NCBI GenBank assembly: GCA_016584305.1 | Contig: JACEEZ010007192.1 | Location: 1-64,000 of the forward strand | Direction of reading: 5' to 3' | Source of the DNA: Chionoecetes opilio | Lineage: Eukaryota > Arthropoda > Malacostraca > Decapoda > Majidae | DNA: 64,000 bases | Part shown: piece by piece, positions 21,785 through 32,090 of the stretch | Layout of the letters: each line of letters opens with the position of its first letter | How positions within the stretch are numbered: the stretch's first letter is position 1 | Program-made: the position numbers and the translations under genes | Notes under the pieces: model-generated | Databases searched by the model: none | The model's input: only the letters and a program-made list of their open reading frames with translations | What the model was told of the DNA's origin: nothing

Positions 21785-22487
21785 TAGTAGAGGACCCTAC
21801 CATTGAGCCCGTGACCAATTTCTCCTGATCAAGGTTTGAAGGTGGTTTTTAAATTATTTGAGGATACTGAACAAAATAAGCCCCCATATCCCTCGCAAAA
21901 GTGCGGGCTAACTCCGCCAGGGGGCAAAATCCAAGATGGCCACCGTGAAAACTAGATTTGTCATATCTTCACTCATTTAATAGCTATTAATATGTTCTTG
22001 GTGTCTAAATGTATGTTTTTTAGGTCAAGGAAATCAATTGCAATTGATTATTTTATAAAAAAATGAAGACAAAACATTTCAATATTCATCATTTTCGAGA
22101 ACCGTATCCTGCTTATTGGCCACTAATCACATGAAGCTTTTTTTTCCCTGGATTATAACTCAAATTGATGTTACTGAAAAAAGATGTAGCCCAATTCATC
22201 TCAAAACGTGTTACAAGAACTCCAAGTAACACGATATGGCTGATACACAATTTGAATTTGTTCTATTAGTATGTGTATATTGCCGATGTATTCTAGGTGT
22301 CAACAAATAGGTTTTTCAGACCAAGGTTTTCAATGCTAATATACATGAATTAATTTGTTTAATCAAAATTGAAAACAATTATTGATATATCCTAACTCAT
22401 TACATATTTCAGATAAATCAGGCAAAATCCACAACCTATCATAACTATTTAACTGACAATTATGGATAACATGAATGGGCAATATTA

Positions 22488-24819
22488 TACATCAATGTCA
22501 TTATCCTCGTCTTCATCATATGAATCGCTCTCTCCTGAATCAGTATCTCCTGGTGTTAGGTCTTGAAGTTGAACGACATCCTTCAAATGCATTGGTAGTG
22601 CTGGCCTTGTGTATCGCACTGGCTTACACAAGCCATTCTCAACAGCCCATCCATGTGAAAGTGGAGACGGAGAAGGATCTACTTTATGAAAATTGAGAAG
22701 CATGTGTGTTTGATAATTTTCTCTTGTTACCTTCAGGTCATGTGAATCTCTATCTGGTGGAAGTCTCAGTGTTGATTTTCTCTTCATCTGGTTACATTTT
22801 CGTGGCTTTGCTTCACCCATAGATTTGCTCACCTTGTCATTATAGATGTATTATAGGTGCGGTCACACGAACAACTTTTCTGGCAATATTACAGCCGGCA
22901 ACACAAACGTGGCCCAAACTCGGATATAATTGTGCTTTTTAATGAACACCATCATGTTGGTCTTTCGACAATATTCTTGCCAGAATATTGTCACCGAACT
23001 CCCACCACAAACGCATATTATTTGACATTTATTTTTAATGCACGCTCTAATTCAATATACAGAAGCTGAAATACATAGCTACATAGTGGAAAGAACCGAT
23101 TACAAGACGAATTGTGAAGCCCTGTACATTCTTGTACGTTTTTTTAAGCGATTTGAAGGATACAAAACACCTAGAAAGATTTACATGAGTTAGGGATGGT
23201 ATTCATTTTCCTTGTTGACGGTCTATTAATATCTAAAACTTTTAGGGGATACCAACATATTATTGATCACTTTGATGATTGAATATTGGATGTTATATGT
23301 CTGACGCACTTCCATACACAAGAATCCAATTTTATCATTCACCACCCTATTTGTGAACCAGTTTCTCCCTATTTCTCCCTATTTTTCCAAAGACGCTTCT
23401 TCAGATACATCTTGAGAAGCCAAAATTGCCATTCAAACTCTTGCTACCTCTGAAAGTCCGTGTGACCAAAACACGGCAAGGTGTTGCCTTTGCTGAATAA
23501 TTGCAGCCTGAATATTGACGGAAAAGTTGCTCATGTGACCGCGGCTTTAGGGTGAATATTGCCATGTCATTCAGAACAGACTGTGTGGCCGGCAATGACT
23601 TGCCAAAACAACACAGCAGAGCACGTGCATCATCTGAGATTCCTTTGGTAAAAATTGATGCTTTCCCGTGGCCAAAAAAGGCAGTCGTGGTGTCTGATCC
23701 GCTGTGAATATGTAATTGAACTATAATCTCTACCTCTTTGGAGCATAATTTTTTACAATCTATAATGTTCTTCCTCTTGACTGCTAACACTCCATCTATT
23801 GTATGGGAAACATATGCAGACAAAACTAGAACGTCTTCAGCATCAATGACAACATCAGTATCAATGCCTGAACTTCTGATTTGGGAATATATAAAGAAGA
23901 GAGAATCGTGTCTGCTTCGATGTGTTCACATTCAAAATTGCCAATTCTGTCTCTTGTGGATAAATTCCAATACTTTGGACCCACTGAATATACAAACTGG
24001 ACATTGGGATGTTCACAGCACCTTAGACGGATCTCATCTGGAGAAATGAACTGCAAGCGTTGTTTATTGCTGGATTGTGCAACAAATCCTGGAAAGCTCT
24101 AGCTGAGGGAAATTTGTCTGAAGGCCGGATGAAGATGTTCTTAGAGCCTCAATATTACTAGAGCGAAGATTCGTTCACTGTCTTTGATGGTAAATGGCAA
24201 GTCATAGCGGTCATTCACCAACACAATCTTTGAAGCATTTTTGTGTCTGGACATTATTATGGACAACATCTTGGAAGCATAATCCCGCCATGTGAAGTCT
24301 AGTACCATCTGATTGTTCACGGTGCTCAAATGATAGGGTTGACAGACGCCATATGAATCCCATATCAACTATAGCAATGTACTCCTTGGAATTCAAGGTC
24401 TCCATATATGACTTATCCAACAATTTGGACTTTTGGGTCTTTCTCATTGTCCCGTTAACGTTGTATATGGGCAAACATTCATCTGTCACTCGATATTCCA
24501 TCACGTTAATGAGGTTAAACTTGTCGTCGTGTGCTTCTGCTAGTGCTATGATGGACGCCATTGCCTTGTTCTCATGGCCTCTGATTTGGTAACCTTGTCA
24601 GTATTGTCACCTATGACAGGTGGTGGATTACGAAGTTCCGTCGTGAGTTCTGTGCACTGTAGAGTAAAATGGTATATTGTCACTCAACATGCGGTCATTG
24701 CAGAATATCCTGAACAGATCTTCACCATCGTGATGAGCAGATTCGAAGTCACCAATTAGTGGCCAATAAGCATGATACGGTTCTCGAAAATTATGAATAT
24801 TTAAATGTTTTGTCTTCAT
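22488..24819 (-). CDS. FEN1/XPG-like nuclease of element B, interrupted
   Basis: Same protein as in element A, read on the minus strand from an ATG inside the right inverted repeat (24819). It begins MKTKHLNIHNF and shows YIAIVDMGFIWRL (first acidic block, about 24380), VNDRYDLPFTIKDSER (about 24200), FECEHIEADTI (about 23930), a frame change then HSGSDTTTAFFGHGKASI (about 23690), and the acidic tail DSGESDSYDEDEDN with stop near 22486. Where A has TGA, B reads through KSYMETLNSK, and where A has TAA, B reads VQLQDLTPGDTDSG. Frame changes remain near 24550, 24320, 24140 and 23850, and a 693-bp insertion splits it after MAIFTL. The two copies together give most of the ancestral frame. Confidence 0.65.
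22854..23546. mobile_element. MITE nested in element B, TTA-flanked
   Basis: Present in element B and absent from the same place in element A. Its ends are imperfect inverted repeats of about 50 bp: TAGGTGCGGTCACACGAAC at the left and, inverted at the right, AGCCGCGGTCACATGAGC, both followed by AACTTTTC and a CAATATT block. TTA flanks both sides (22851-22853 and 23547-23549), the target typical of PIF/Harbinger MITEs, although element A reads CTTA here, so the duplication is plausible rather than proved. No coding frame. Confidence 0.75.
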
Positions 24820-25140
24820 TTTTTAATAAAATAATAAATTACAATGACTTTTTGTCCACAAATCCACTCTATGATGTCTTTATAGCTTTCCTTGACCTAA
24901 AAAAACCTACACTTAGACACCAAGAACATATTAATAGCTATTAAATGAGTGAAGATATGACAAATCTAGTTTTCACGGCGGCTATCTTGGATTTTACCCC
25001 CTGGCGGTAACTAGCCCGCACTTTTGCGAGGGACATGGAGGCTTATTTTGTTCAGTATCCTCAAGTCATTTAAAAACCACCTTCAAACCTTGATCAGGAG
25101 AAATTGGTTACGGGCTCAGTGGTAGGGTCCTCTACTATAC

Positions 25141-25338
25141 GGATGGTAAAAGATGCCACGCCCTATCAGTCACATAATCCATAAGTGACAAGTCAAATAA
25201 TCTAGACAAGACCAGAAACACACCACACAAACTTGGTCTCCACAACAGGGATATTAAACTCTCCGTGTGAAGGATCAAATTCCTCAAATGGACAATGAAT
25301 AAAATTGAAACCTATTAACAAAATTTAATGGTCTACCC
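25141..25338. other. Host sequence between elements, no gene
   Basis: AT-rich, no frame. GTCTACCC at 25331-25338 is the left target duplication of the hAT element that follows. Confidence 0.4.
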
Positions 25339-26020
25339 CAGGGGCGGGCAACCCTTACAGACCGAGGGCCAGATGAGAATTTCGGAAGCAGCCCGTGGGC
25401 CAGGGTGACAAACGAAAACCCCAAAGTGACTCTATATACAAGAATTTTATTGAAAAACATACAAATCAGTGAGACGGCTGGTGCTGCTTGCCATGAAGAA
25501 GTGTTTCAATGTCCGGCTCGATGGATGAGGTAGTCAACAGAATAATGTCATTGAGGTGCCGGTCCGAGAGCTGGGAGCGAAGGTGAGACCTCGTGTACTT
25601 CATTTTAGAGAAGAGCTATTCGCAACAATAGGTGCTGCCAAACATGGCCACGATGCGTTGAACATGTGCAATGTATTTTGGAAAATTGCTAGAAGGGAGG
25701 ACGAGGTCACGGAAGAAGGACAGCGGAGAAAAGGTGCGGAACTTCGCCTTCAGTTGATCGTTCCACTGCAGCTCCACCAACTCCATCTGCAGGGGGGCAG
25801 GGGCGTCGTCCACGGGGAAGTCAAAGGGGGCAGTGAACGGGGAGCGCAGAGTTGCCAAACAGTATTTGCCGGCAGATGCTGTTTGGCAGATTTTTTTTTT
25901 TTTTCTTTGGCTTGGGTTTCGCGGGCCGGATTGCAATGCTAATGCCAAGCAGGGTGGCGGGCCGGACGCTAGGCCCTCTCGGGCCGGGTCTGGCCCCCGG
26001 CCGGAGGTTGCCTGCCCCTG
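25339..26020 (-). mobile_element. Short hAT element with perfect 8-bp target duplication
   Basis: Starts CAGGGGCGGGCAACC and ends GGTTGCCTGCCCCTG, a 15-bp inverted repeat with one mismatch, flanked by identical 8-bp GTCTACCC copies (25331-25338 and 26021-26028). 8-bp duplications and CAG...CTG ends are the hAT hallmark. Inside, on the minus strand at about 25470-25700, shifted frames show a hAT C-terminal remnant: a FPKYIAHVQRIVAMFGSTY block, then EQLFSKMK, RSHLRSQLSDRHLNDI-like residues and SIEPDIETLL, resembling GTF2IRD2/ZBED5-type hAT proteins. It is an internally deleted copy. Confidence 0.85.
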
Positions 26021-26028
26021 GTCTACCC

Positions 26029-26400
26029 TCTTTACCTCGCATCTTGCCATACCCTGGTCCATCATCATGATTTCCCGGCCTGTGTACATAGTTCATTGAC
26101 TTTTTTGGAGGGAGGTATAACGTTGGTGTTGCATATAATGAATTAGCAAAGCGTCGAGAGGATACATTGTTTGTCCCCTCCGATCTATGCTTGTCCATCC
26201 ATTAGCGTGGTGCGGCGGAGGCCTTTGAGCTGCTGGACTCTCACGCGGTAGGTCGGCACGGTCTCGGCCTTCCTCGCAAACGCCCTAAAGCCCTTCATCG
26301 CCTCCCTTCGCCCCCGGGGATGCTGCCCCCGGACACACCCTCCAGCCTGTTCCCGGGGCGTGTATGGTGCCCCTGATGCAGCTAGCGTTGCTTCCCCTAT
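26029..26400. other. Probable intron of the chemoreceptor-like gene
   Basis: No coding frame that I can name. Near the end the plus strand reads GCGTTGCTTCCCCTAT; joined to AGGATACC beyond element C this gives a polypyrimidine tract plus TATAG, a normal-looking splice acceptor. This is why I read the stretch as intronic. TAT at 26398-26400 is element C's target duplication. Confidence 0.4.
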
Positions 26401-26640
26401 TAGCCCAGCGGATATGAACAATTTTGAGTGGAATTGTGCACTTTTTGCTACAACCCCAAATTTTGCACATGGTCCCTTTTTGATCCCCTAAAAAGATGCT
26501 ATGGAGACATTGAATAAATGGTGAAAAACTTGTTTATGGGCCTTTTCCCCAAAAGGCACCCGTTTTTTTTTTTGTTCATTTTTCTGTTCTAAGACAGATA
26601 AATAAAATCTTGGTGTCTAAACATAATTTTGAGGTCAAAA
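26401..26640 (+). repeat. Element C left terminal inverted repeat
   Basis: Inverse copy of 35560-35790 with substitutions and indels. Shared landmarks are the TAGCCCAGCGG end, GTGCACTTTTTGCTACAA and, about 200 bp inward, CTTGGTGTCTAAACAT. Confidence 0.8.
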
Positions 26641-27049
26641 ACCCAAAAAATATTATTATCTGCCCATACGCATATAGTTTGTGGCAAAATTATATATAAT
26701 GGTATAAATTCAGAGGTACGGTTTTCTTTTGCTGAAAATAAAAAATTTCACTTGTTCAGTATTGTGATTTCTGATTCTTTTTGATTTGCAGGTAAATAAG
26801 TATGGTTCTGATACAAATGGATAATGCATGTAATTAAAGAAATAGAAAAACCTGAAACACAAGGCAAATTCACCCCCCCCGGGAAAAAAAAGATTGGATT
26901 TTGTGTTTTTTGTTCAAAGAAAAATCAGACCCCACTGAAATGCCCAGGAAAATAAAACGGTCAGCTGGGGGTCGGATTAGTACACGGGGCTAAAAAACTT
27001 GGAAGGGTTCAAAGAGCTCGGAAGCTTTCCCTTTACAGTTGAATGTTCA

Positions 27050-27230
27050 ATCTTGTGGGGGGCTGGGGGGGGTTGTGGCCCCCCATCTTCCCGCCACTTC
27101 ACGTCCCCCCGAGGCGGGCATTGTGTCCGGCGAGGCAGTGCCAGTTCCTGTCACTCCTTAATTAGGGGTTAAGTCTCCAAAAAAATCACGCCCGCGCCCC
27201 AGCCCTTCTGTGTTCCCAAACCCCGCAGGG
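27050..27230 (+). repeat. Ty3/gypsy 5' LTR
   Basis: Aligns with 30897-31090 over a G-run, a CCCC(A/C)CATTC/TCTTCC-like stretch, CCGAGGCGGG, TCCGGCGAGG, an AAATCACGCC-type block, CCCTTCTGTGTTC and CAAACCCCGCA. Identity is moderate, with many small indels. Confidence 0.65.
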
Positions 27231-28260
27231 GCGCAGTATCTTCAGGGGCTCATGGAGGAAGGCATGGGCGGCTAAAAGACGCCTCCGGAGGTAGCGGGCG
27301 GGGGGAACCCCGCGTGGTCCACCGCCCCAAAACCACAACGCCCGCTTTAAACCCAAGCCCCCGACACACCCGCCACTCAGCAGCAACTCTGGCCAACGAC
27401 CCGGCAGCATCGCCCACCACCCCCTCCAGCCCAGGGGGGCGACCGGGGGCATGTCCCCGGAAACGTTTGAGGCAGGGCCACCAGCGTAAGGACTACAGCA
27501 CATCTGCGGTTGGGGCGGCACCCAAGCGGCCCCTTTATTACGCCCCCTTTTGTAACACAGAGGTGCAAACAGGCTGGGGGCGCGCCCCTGGGCAAGAAAG
27601 TGTTCAGGAAATTTCCAAACCACGGGGGGGAAATCGACTTGTGAGAACTTTTGGTGATCGTTACACCTGTTCATCGGAGCGGGGGGGGAATTTTTCTTCT
27701 AGAAAGGCATCGAGTGCATGTGTGCGGTATATCCCTCCAGGGGGCCGCGCCAAGCAATGATGCGGCTTTAGGTCCCCTGGTCCCAGTGCCCTTAGAGGGT
27801 ACATGCTCAGCAAAAAAATGTGATGGGGCTAATGATCGCAACATAAAAGCGGGGTGTTGCGTGGTTTCCCCACCCCTCGAGTCTTCAGTAAAAAGTTCGC
27901 GTGTGTAAAATTTTTTGGGCCGGGGAAAAGGCGAGTGCCCAACCTTCGAGCTACGAGCCGGGGGGGGTGGGTGACACACTAAACCCCGCCCTCATGGCCC
28001 ACACCACAGGGGCGGCGGGGCCCCGCGCGCCGGGCTTAGCGGACAAGAAAAAACCCGCCAAGACGGAGTCCGGGGGGGACGCAGGGGGTGCCCGCATGCG
28101 GTAAATCGAGTGTACAGGTGGGCTCATGAAGGTTTGCAGCAAAAAAAAAACCCGTTGTTGCGGCCAGAAGGGGGCCTTCTGGCGCCTGTGTCCCCCCTCA
28201 CCCCCAGGGCGGCGCTCGTCCGCCCCCATCATTCGAACTTACCCCTACCTCCGGGAAGTG
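27231..28260 (+). pseudogene. Ty3/gypsy gag remnant with zinc knuckle
   Basis: Between the 5' LTR and the protease no continuous gag frame remains, but at 28153-28194 one frame reads RCCGQKGAFWRLCP, a damaged CCHC zinc knuckle (the Cys pair and final Cys survive; the His position reads Ala/Phe). This motif is the nucleic-acid-binding end of gag in Ty3/gypsy elements and sits right before the protease, as expected. The rest of the gag region is unrecognisable. Confidence 0.5.
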
Positions 28261-28279
28261 ATCTTTTGAGAGTGGAATG

Positions 28280-30560
28280 GCGGCGCGTCCCCGTGGTATC
28301 AGCTGCTCACGCCCTCGCGCCACTGTCCCCTACACAGCAGGGGCGGACACGGGGGCGCAAGTGTCTGTGGCGGGTCGCCTAGGGTTGGGGGACCTCGGCA
28401 TACCCCAAACGTCGCTCCGGGCTCCCCCCCCACGGCAGTCCCCCCACGTTGCCGGGGGGCGCAGGGCCCCTCCTGGGAACCATCCCTGTGGTCTCCGGGG
28501 GGGCTGTCTCCACCACAGATGCTCTACTGCCGAAGGCGTGCAGCAACCTCCTTTCGCCAAGGCATGCAGGCCCCTTTCGCCTGGTCCACACCCTTTCCCG
28601 CGCCCCCTTTCACCCACCAGTGTGTGTGCTTTGGACCCATCAGACCCCCACAAGCCCCCCACGCGCCCGGAACGCCACCCACGAACTTGTAGAGGAGAAC
28701 GTCGATCGCCTGAAAAATGGTTCTTGGAGCCTTCGGGCGCCTGTGTTTGCCAGGGACGCACGCCGCTACCAAGATGAGGGGTCCGCCTCACCACGTCCAC
28801 CTAGGGCCGACACACGCCCCCCGCAGCCCAGCCCCGCCCAGTCCCGCTCCACTTTTTTACGAGGTACGACAAGCGAGACGATTTTGACAAGGGCATCTCA
28901 GGCGGTGCCCAGGGAGCCCACCGAAGGGTGCCCAGAATGGTGGTATGCCAAAAAAGGAAAAGGGGCCCCGTCGCACGGTCGCTTTCAGCGTTTTAACCGT
29001 GCGAGCCTAGAGAGACACAACACACCAACCCCCCTTTTTCGATCTCGTCTCTAGCGTGCCCAAACATACTTTTTAAGACCGTAGGGGCGCATACTGGGGC
29101 TACCACCAGGCCCCCTGACGAGGAAACCCCGAAGCTCAAAACATTCATCACCCCCGGGGGGTGCTAGGGTACCGCCGCACCCCCGGGGCCACTGCGCTTC
29201 GCAGGACGCGTTCACAACGTTTTAAACGACACCATCCCCGACGTGCCCAGGAAGCTCAAGTGGGGCGACACTCTCCACGACAGCAGCGTCCCCCGCCCCT
29301 TCGGGACAATCATTTTCCCCAAGGTGCATGGAGAGGGGGGTCCCCTCGACCTGAAAAGTTCCCTTTGCAGGAGGAGGTCCCTTTGCCGGCATTCCGGGGT
29401 TTGGGGAAAGGGTCCCTTTCCCGCATCAAGTCCCCTGAAGGGGCCCCAACTGCGTGGCAGACCCCTTGCGCGCTACCCGATTTGTCAGGTGGGCAGAAGG
29501 ATCGGACGAAGACATGAGAGCTGGTATGCGCACCTGACCGCAGCCCGGGCCGCGGCAGCCGAGGACGAGGGGGGGCATTTTGTGGCCCTTCATCAAGTGG
29601 AGGAAGAGGTCACGGACGAGGAGTACCGGCTCTTGCGGGAATGCGTACCAATGACGGCTGGCGAACAAAAGGACGGGGAGCCGCCGCCCCCGCCAGTATT
29701 CAAGATGCGGCGCCACCTCTCCTGCCAAGGGAACACGCCCCTTTACACCTGTGAGAGAAACACCCGCGGCTGGTCATACCTGCGGCCTGAGGCGTGCAGT
29801 CCTCGCAAAACCTTCATGGGGGGCACCAGGGCAGGGACTCAATCTACGCAGGGCGAGGCAGTCAGTCTACTGGCGGGATTGACGCGGAGGTGGGGGAGAA
29901 AGGCGCCAATGTGCGGTATGCGAAGCCGCCCCCTCCAGCCCCGCAGAAACCCCTTGCCCCGCCCCCCAGTACCAATTCCGCAAGTGGGGGCTGATTTATT
30001 TAAACTGGGGGCCCATATATCGGCGTGACAGGCTCGGGGATGGCTCAAAGTGGAGAAAACCTGTCAGGCGACGCCACCAGTGCCCCCTCATCACGGGGTT
30101 CCCGAGGTTCAAGCGCTTGGCATCCCAGAGGAGCTGTCGTGGGCGAGGGGGGGAACAAACCTCCCACCAGGAATCCAGGGGTTTCCCTCGACACCTGTGG
30201 TGCGGCTGAGGGTCTCATCAGCACTTTACCCCAGTCTAAGGGCCGCGCAGAGGGGCATCAAGTGTGCCAAGAGGTTCTACGCGGAAAAACCTGGGGAACG
30301 GCTTCCCGGGAACCGACGCCGCTGCATGGGCCATCATGCAGTTCCTAACACCCCCCCGCAGGGCTCCAAAGCCTCCCCCCCCCAGCTGATAAAGGGACGT
30401 CGCTGCGGGACCCATACCTGTGGGCACGTCGCTTATGAGGTGAGCGAGCGATGGGCGTGGCTGCTGCGGGAGCGCGAAAGGGGAGGCCCCCTCCCCCCCA
30501 AAAAAAAAAAACCCCCCTCCCCCCCCTCGGGGAAACCCGCCCAAACCCCCATGGGGGTGG
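28280..30560 (+). pseudogene. Ty3/gypsy pol remnant: protease, reverse transcriptase, integrase
   Basis: Polyprotein that copies and integrates the element. Landmarks in order over shifting frames: aspartic protease DTGAQVSV (about 28346); linker LGTIPVVSGG; a VEENVDRLK block (about 28690); reverse transcriptase blocks EWWYAK (28936), FNRASL (28993), KLKTFITPGG (29131) and the Y-x-D-D region degraded to GDTLHDSS (29266); a pre-integrase linker EEEVTDEEYRLLRECV (29598); integrase zinc region LHGGHQGR (29807) with CAVCE (29908); GADLFKLGAH (29988); GGTNL (30150); and KGRAEGH (30239) with the catalytic Glu. Domain order is Ty3/gypsy (protease-RT-RNase H-integrase). Dozens of indels make it non-functional as written. 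Confidence 0.8.
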
Positions 30561-30896
30561 GTGGCAGGCACTTCCGGAGACACGGCCCACATCTTGGGCC
30601 TGGCCCCGGCACGGGGCCCCCACCACCCAGGGGCGCCCTTGGTTTTTAGTGGTTTTGGGCGCACCGAGGGACAACAGGTGCCTGGGGGCCACCCCGCCCC
30701 GCCAGGAAGGGCCTCAAACCCAAGACAGGCACCACGCCACCGCTTAGAATTTTTGTTTAGATAACGCCCAAACCCCCCAGGCCCCCCCAACAACCGAGTG
30801 CACCCCCCGTATCACAAAATTGTTTGTATCCCCCCGGTTCACTCGTTTTTTCAAATGTTTCTGTTTTTTCATTCCCAAAAGCCCACGGGGAGCTAT

Positions 30897-31090
30897 TTGT
30901 GTAATTGGGGGGGGGGGTGTGGGGGGGGGGTGGCAACCCTAAACTTTCCCCCCACATTCAGCGTCACCCGAGGCGGGGGGATGGACTCCGGCGAGGAGTG
31001 ACCAGTCGTCCCCGTCAGTCGTAAATTTGAGGTTAAATTCCAATAAACATCACGCCGTGCCCCGCCCCTTTTGTGTTCAAACCCCAGCAA
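30897..31090 (+). repeat. Ty3/gypsy 3' LTR
   Basis: Counterpart of the 5' LTR: CCCGAGGCGGGG, CTCCGGCGAGG, AATAAACATCACGCC and TTTTGTGTTCAAACCCCAGCA. The AATAAA at about 31041 may be the polyadenylation signal of the element. Confidence 0.65.
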
Positions 31091-31099
31091 AGGGAAAGG

Positions 31100-32090
31100 C
31101 ATGGCACTTTGAAAAAATAATGAGGGGTTACAAATCCTGCTTCTGAATTCAATCCCCAAGGTGAAAAGGCGGAAAAAAAACGACAGCAACCATATACTCA
31201 ACTGAACTATGCAACAAAAATATTCGTAAAACATGGTGCTGTCCCCTCAACACTCTTCTTGTTTTTTTTTGTGGCTCGAAAAAAAAGGACCTTCGAAGTG
31301 CCCAACCTTTAAAATAGACTCCAAGTGCGAACATGTGCTTTTCAACTCCCGGACCAAAATTTTTTTTTGCAAAGCTAATTTTGGGGGTTTAATAGCCAAG
31401 AGGGGAAAATACCACCCCCCTGCCCTTTCCCACTTGTAAGAAAAGCACAATTCCAAGCAAAAGGGCAAAAGGGAAACCAAAGAACAAGAAATATAACCCG
31501 AGCTTATGTTTGCTGAACTGACGAAAACATTAAAAATTTTGACATAAAAGACAAACCCGTACCGGGATTCAACTAACAGATTTGACGCATTAATTTCAGA
31601 CGTCTGGGAAAAACTGGGATGAAAAAAATCAAAGGTAAAGTCCCCAGACCCGGGTTTATAAAAACCCCTCCTTGCTCATTTCCATGATTTGCGAGGGGCC
31701 CATCAAGAAGGCGAAAAAATTCTCCCGGGGATTTGATGGCATGTCTAGGTTGCCTTAAGGATGCTGCATGGGCATTATGAACAACCAAAACCGACAAAAG
31801 AGGGGTTACCGTGATTCCCCCGGGAAATTCCCGGAAAATTCCCCGAGATCTTCAAAACTTTAGGACCCCGCGACTTTTGCCCGTGTACCCCCAGTATTTT
31901 TTAGGATACCACCCTATATCCCCCCGAAAAAAAGCAACAACTGTCCTTTCCCGATGAAGATTTTAGGACCCGCATCCAGGGGAAAAGGTAATTACAGAAG
32001 TGTACTTATATTATTTCTCATGTTTCATATGTAATTTGCTACACCATTTTTTTTATGTAAATCAGTTTACCAAATTTTCGTTGTTTTGAA
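31100..32090. other. Element C internal sequence, no domain recognised
   Basis: Low-complexity, homopolymer-rich sequence between the gypsy 3' LTR and the recognisable part of element C's gene. The N-terminal part of the protein, which other members of the family have, should be upstream. There is not enough space for it here, so it is deleted or unreadable. Confidence 0.4.

Larger units (their letters stand above)
21785..25137. mobile_element. Element B: TAG-ended transposon, same family as A
   Basis: Ends TAGTAGAGGACCCTACC...GGTAGGGTCCTCTACTA with 3-bp target duplication TAC (21782-21784 and 25138-25140). The left inverted repeat (21785-22127) is shorter than the right one (24755-25137) because about 40-50 bp around 22030 are missing. 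The gene runs on the minus strand, opposite to element A. Without the nested insertion at 22854-23546 its length is close to that of A. A and B are very similar over their whole length but differ by scattered substitutions and indels, so they are independent insertions of one family. Confidence 0.9.
27050..31090 (+). mobile_element. Ty3/gypsy LTR retrotransposon nested in element C
   Basis: Plus-strand LTR retrotransposon with diverged LTRs (about 27050-27230 and 30897-31090) around gag and pol remnants in the usual Ty3/gypsy order: zinc knuckle, aspartic protease, reverse transcriptase, linker, integrase. Total about 4.0 kb. Extreme G/C homopolymer expansion breaks the frame every few dozen bases, so it is either strongly decayed or badly sequenced. 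It interrupts element C upstream of the nuclease gene. A target duplication could not be fixed because the LTR ends are ragged. Confidence 0.8.

Noticed and set aside
25556..26198. Overlapping open frames of 72-157 codons on both strands
   Set aside because: They lie inside the short hAT element; the only coding signal is the frame-shifted hAT C-terminal remnant on the minus strand.
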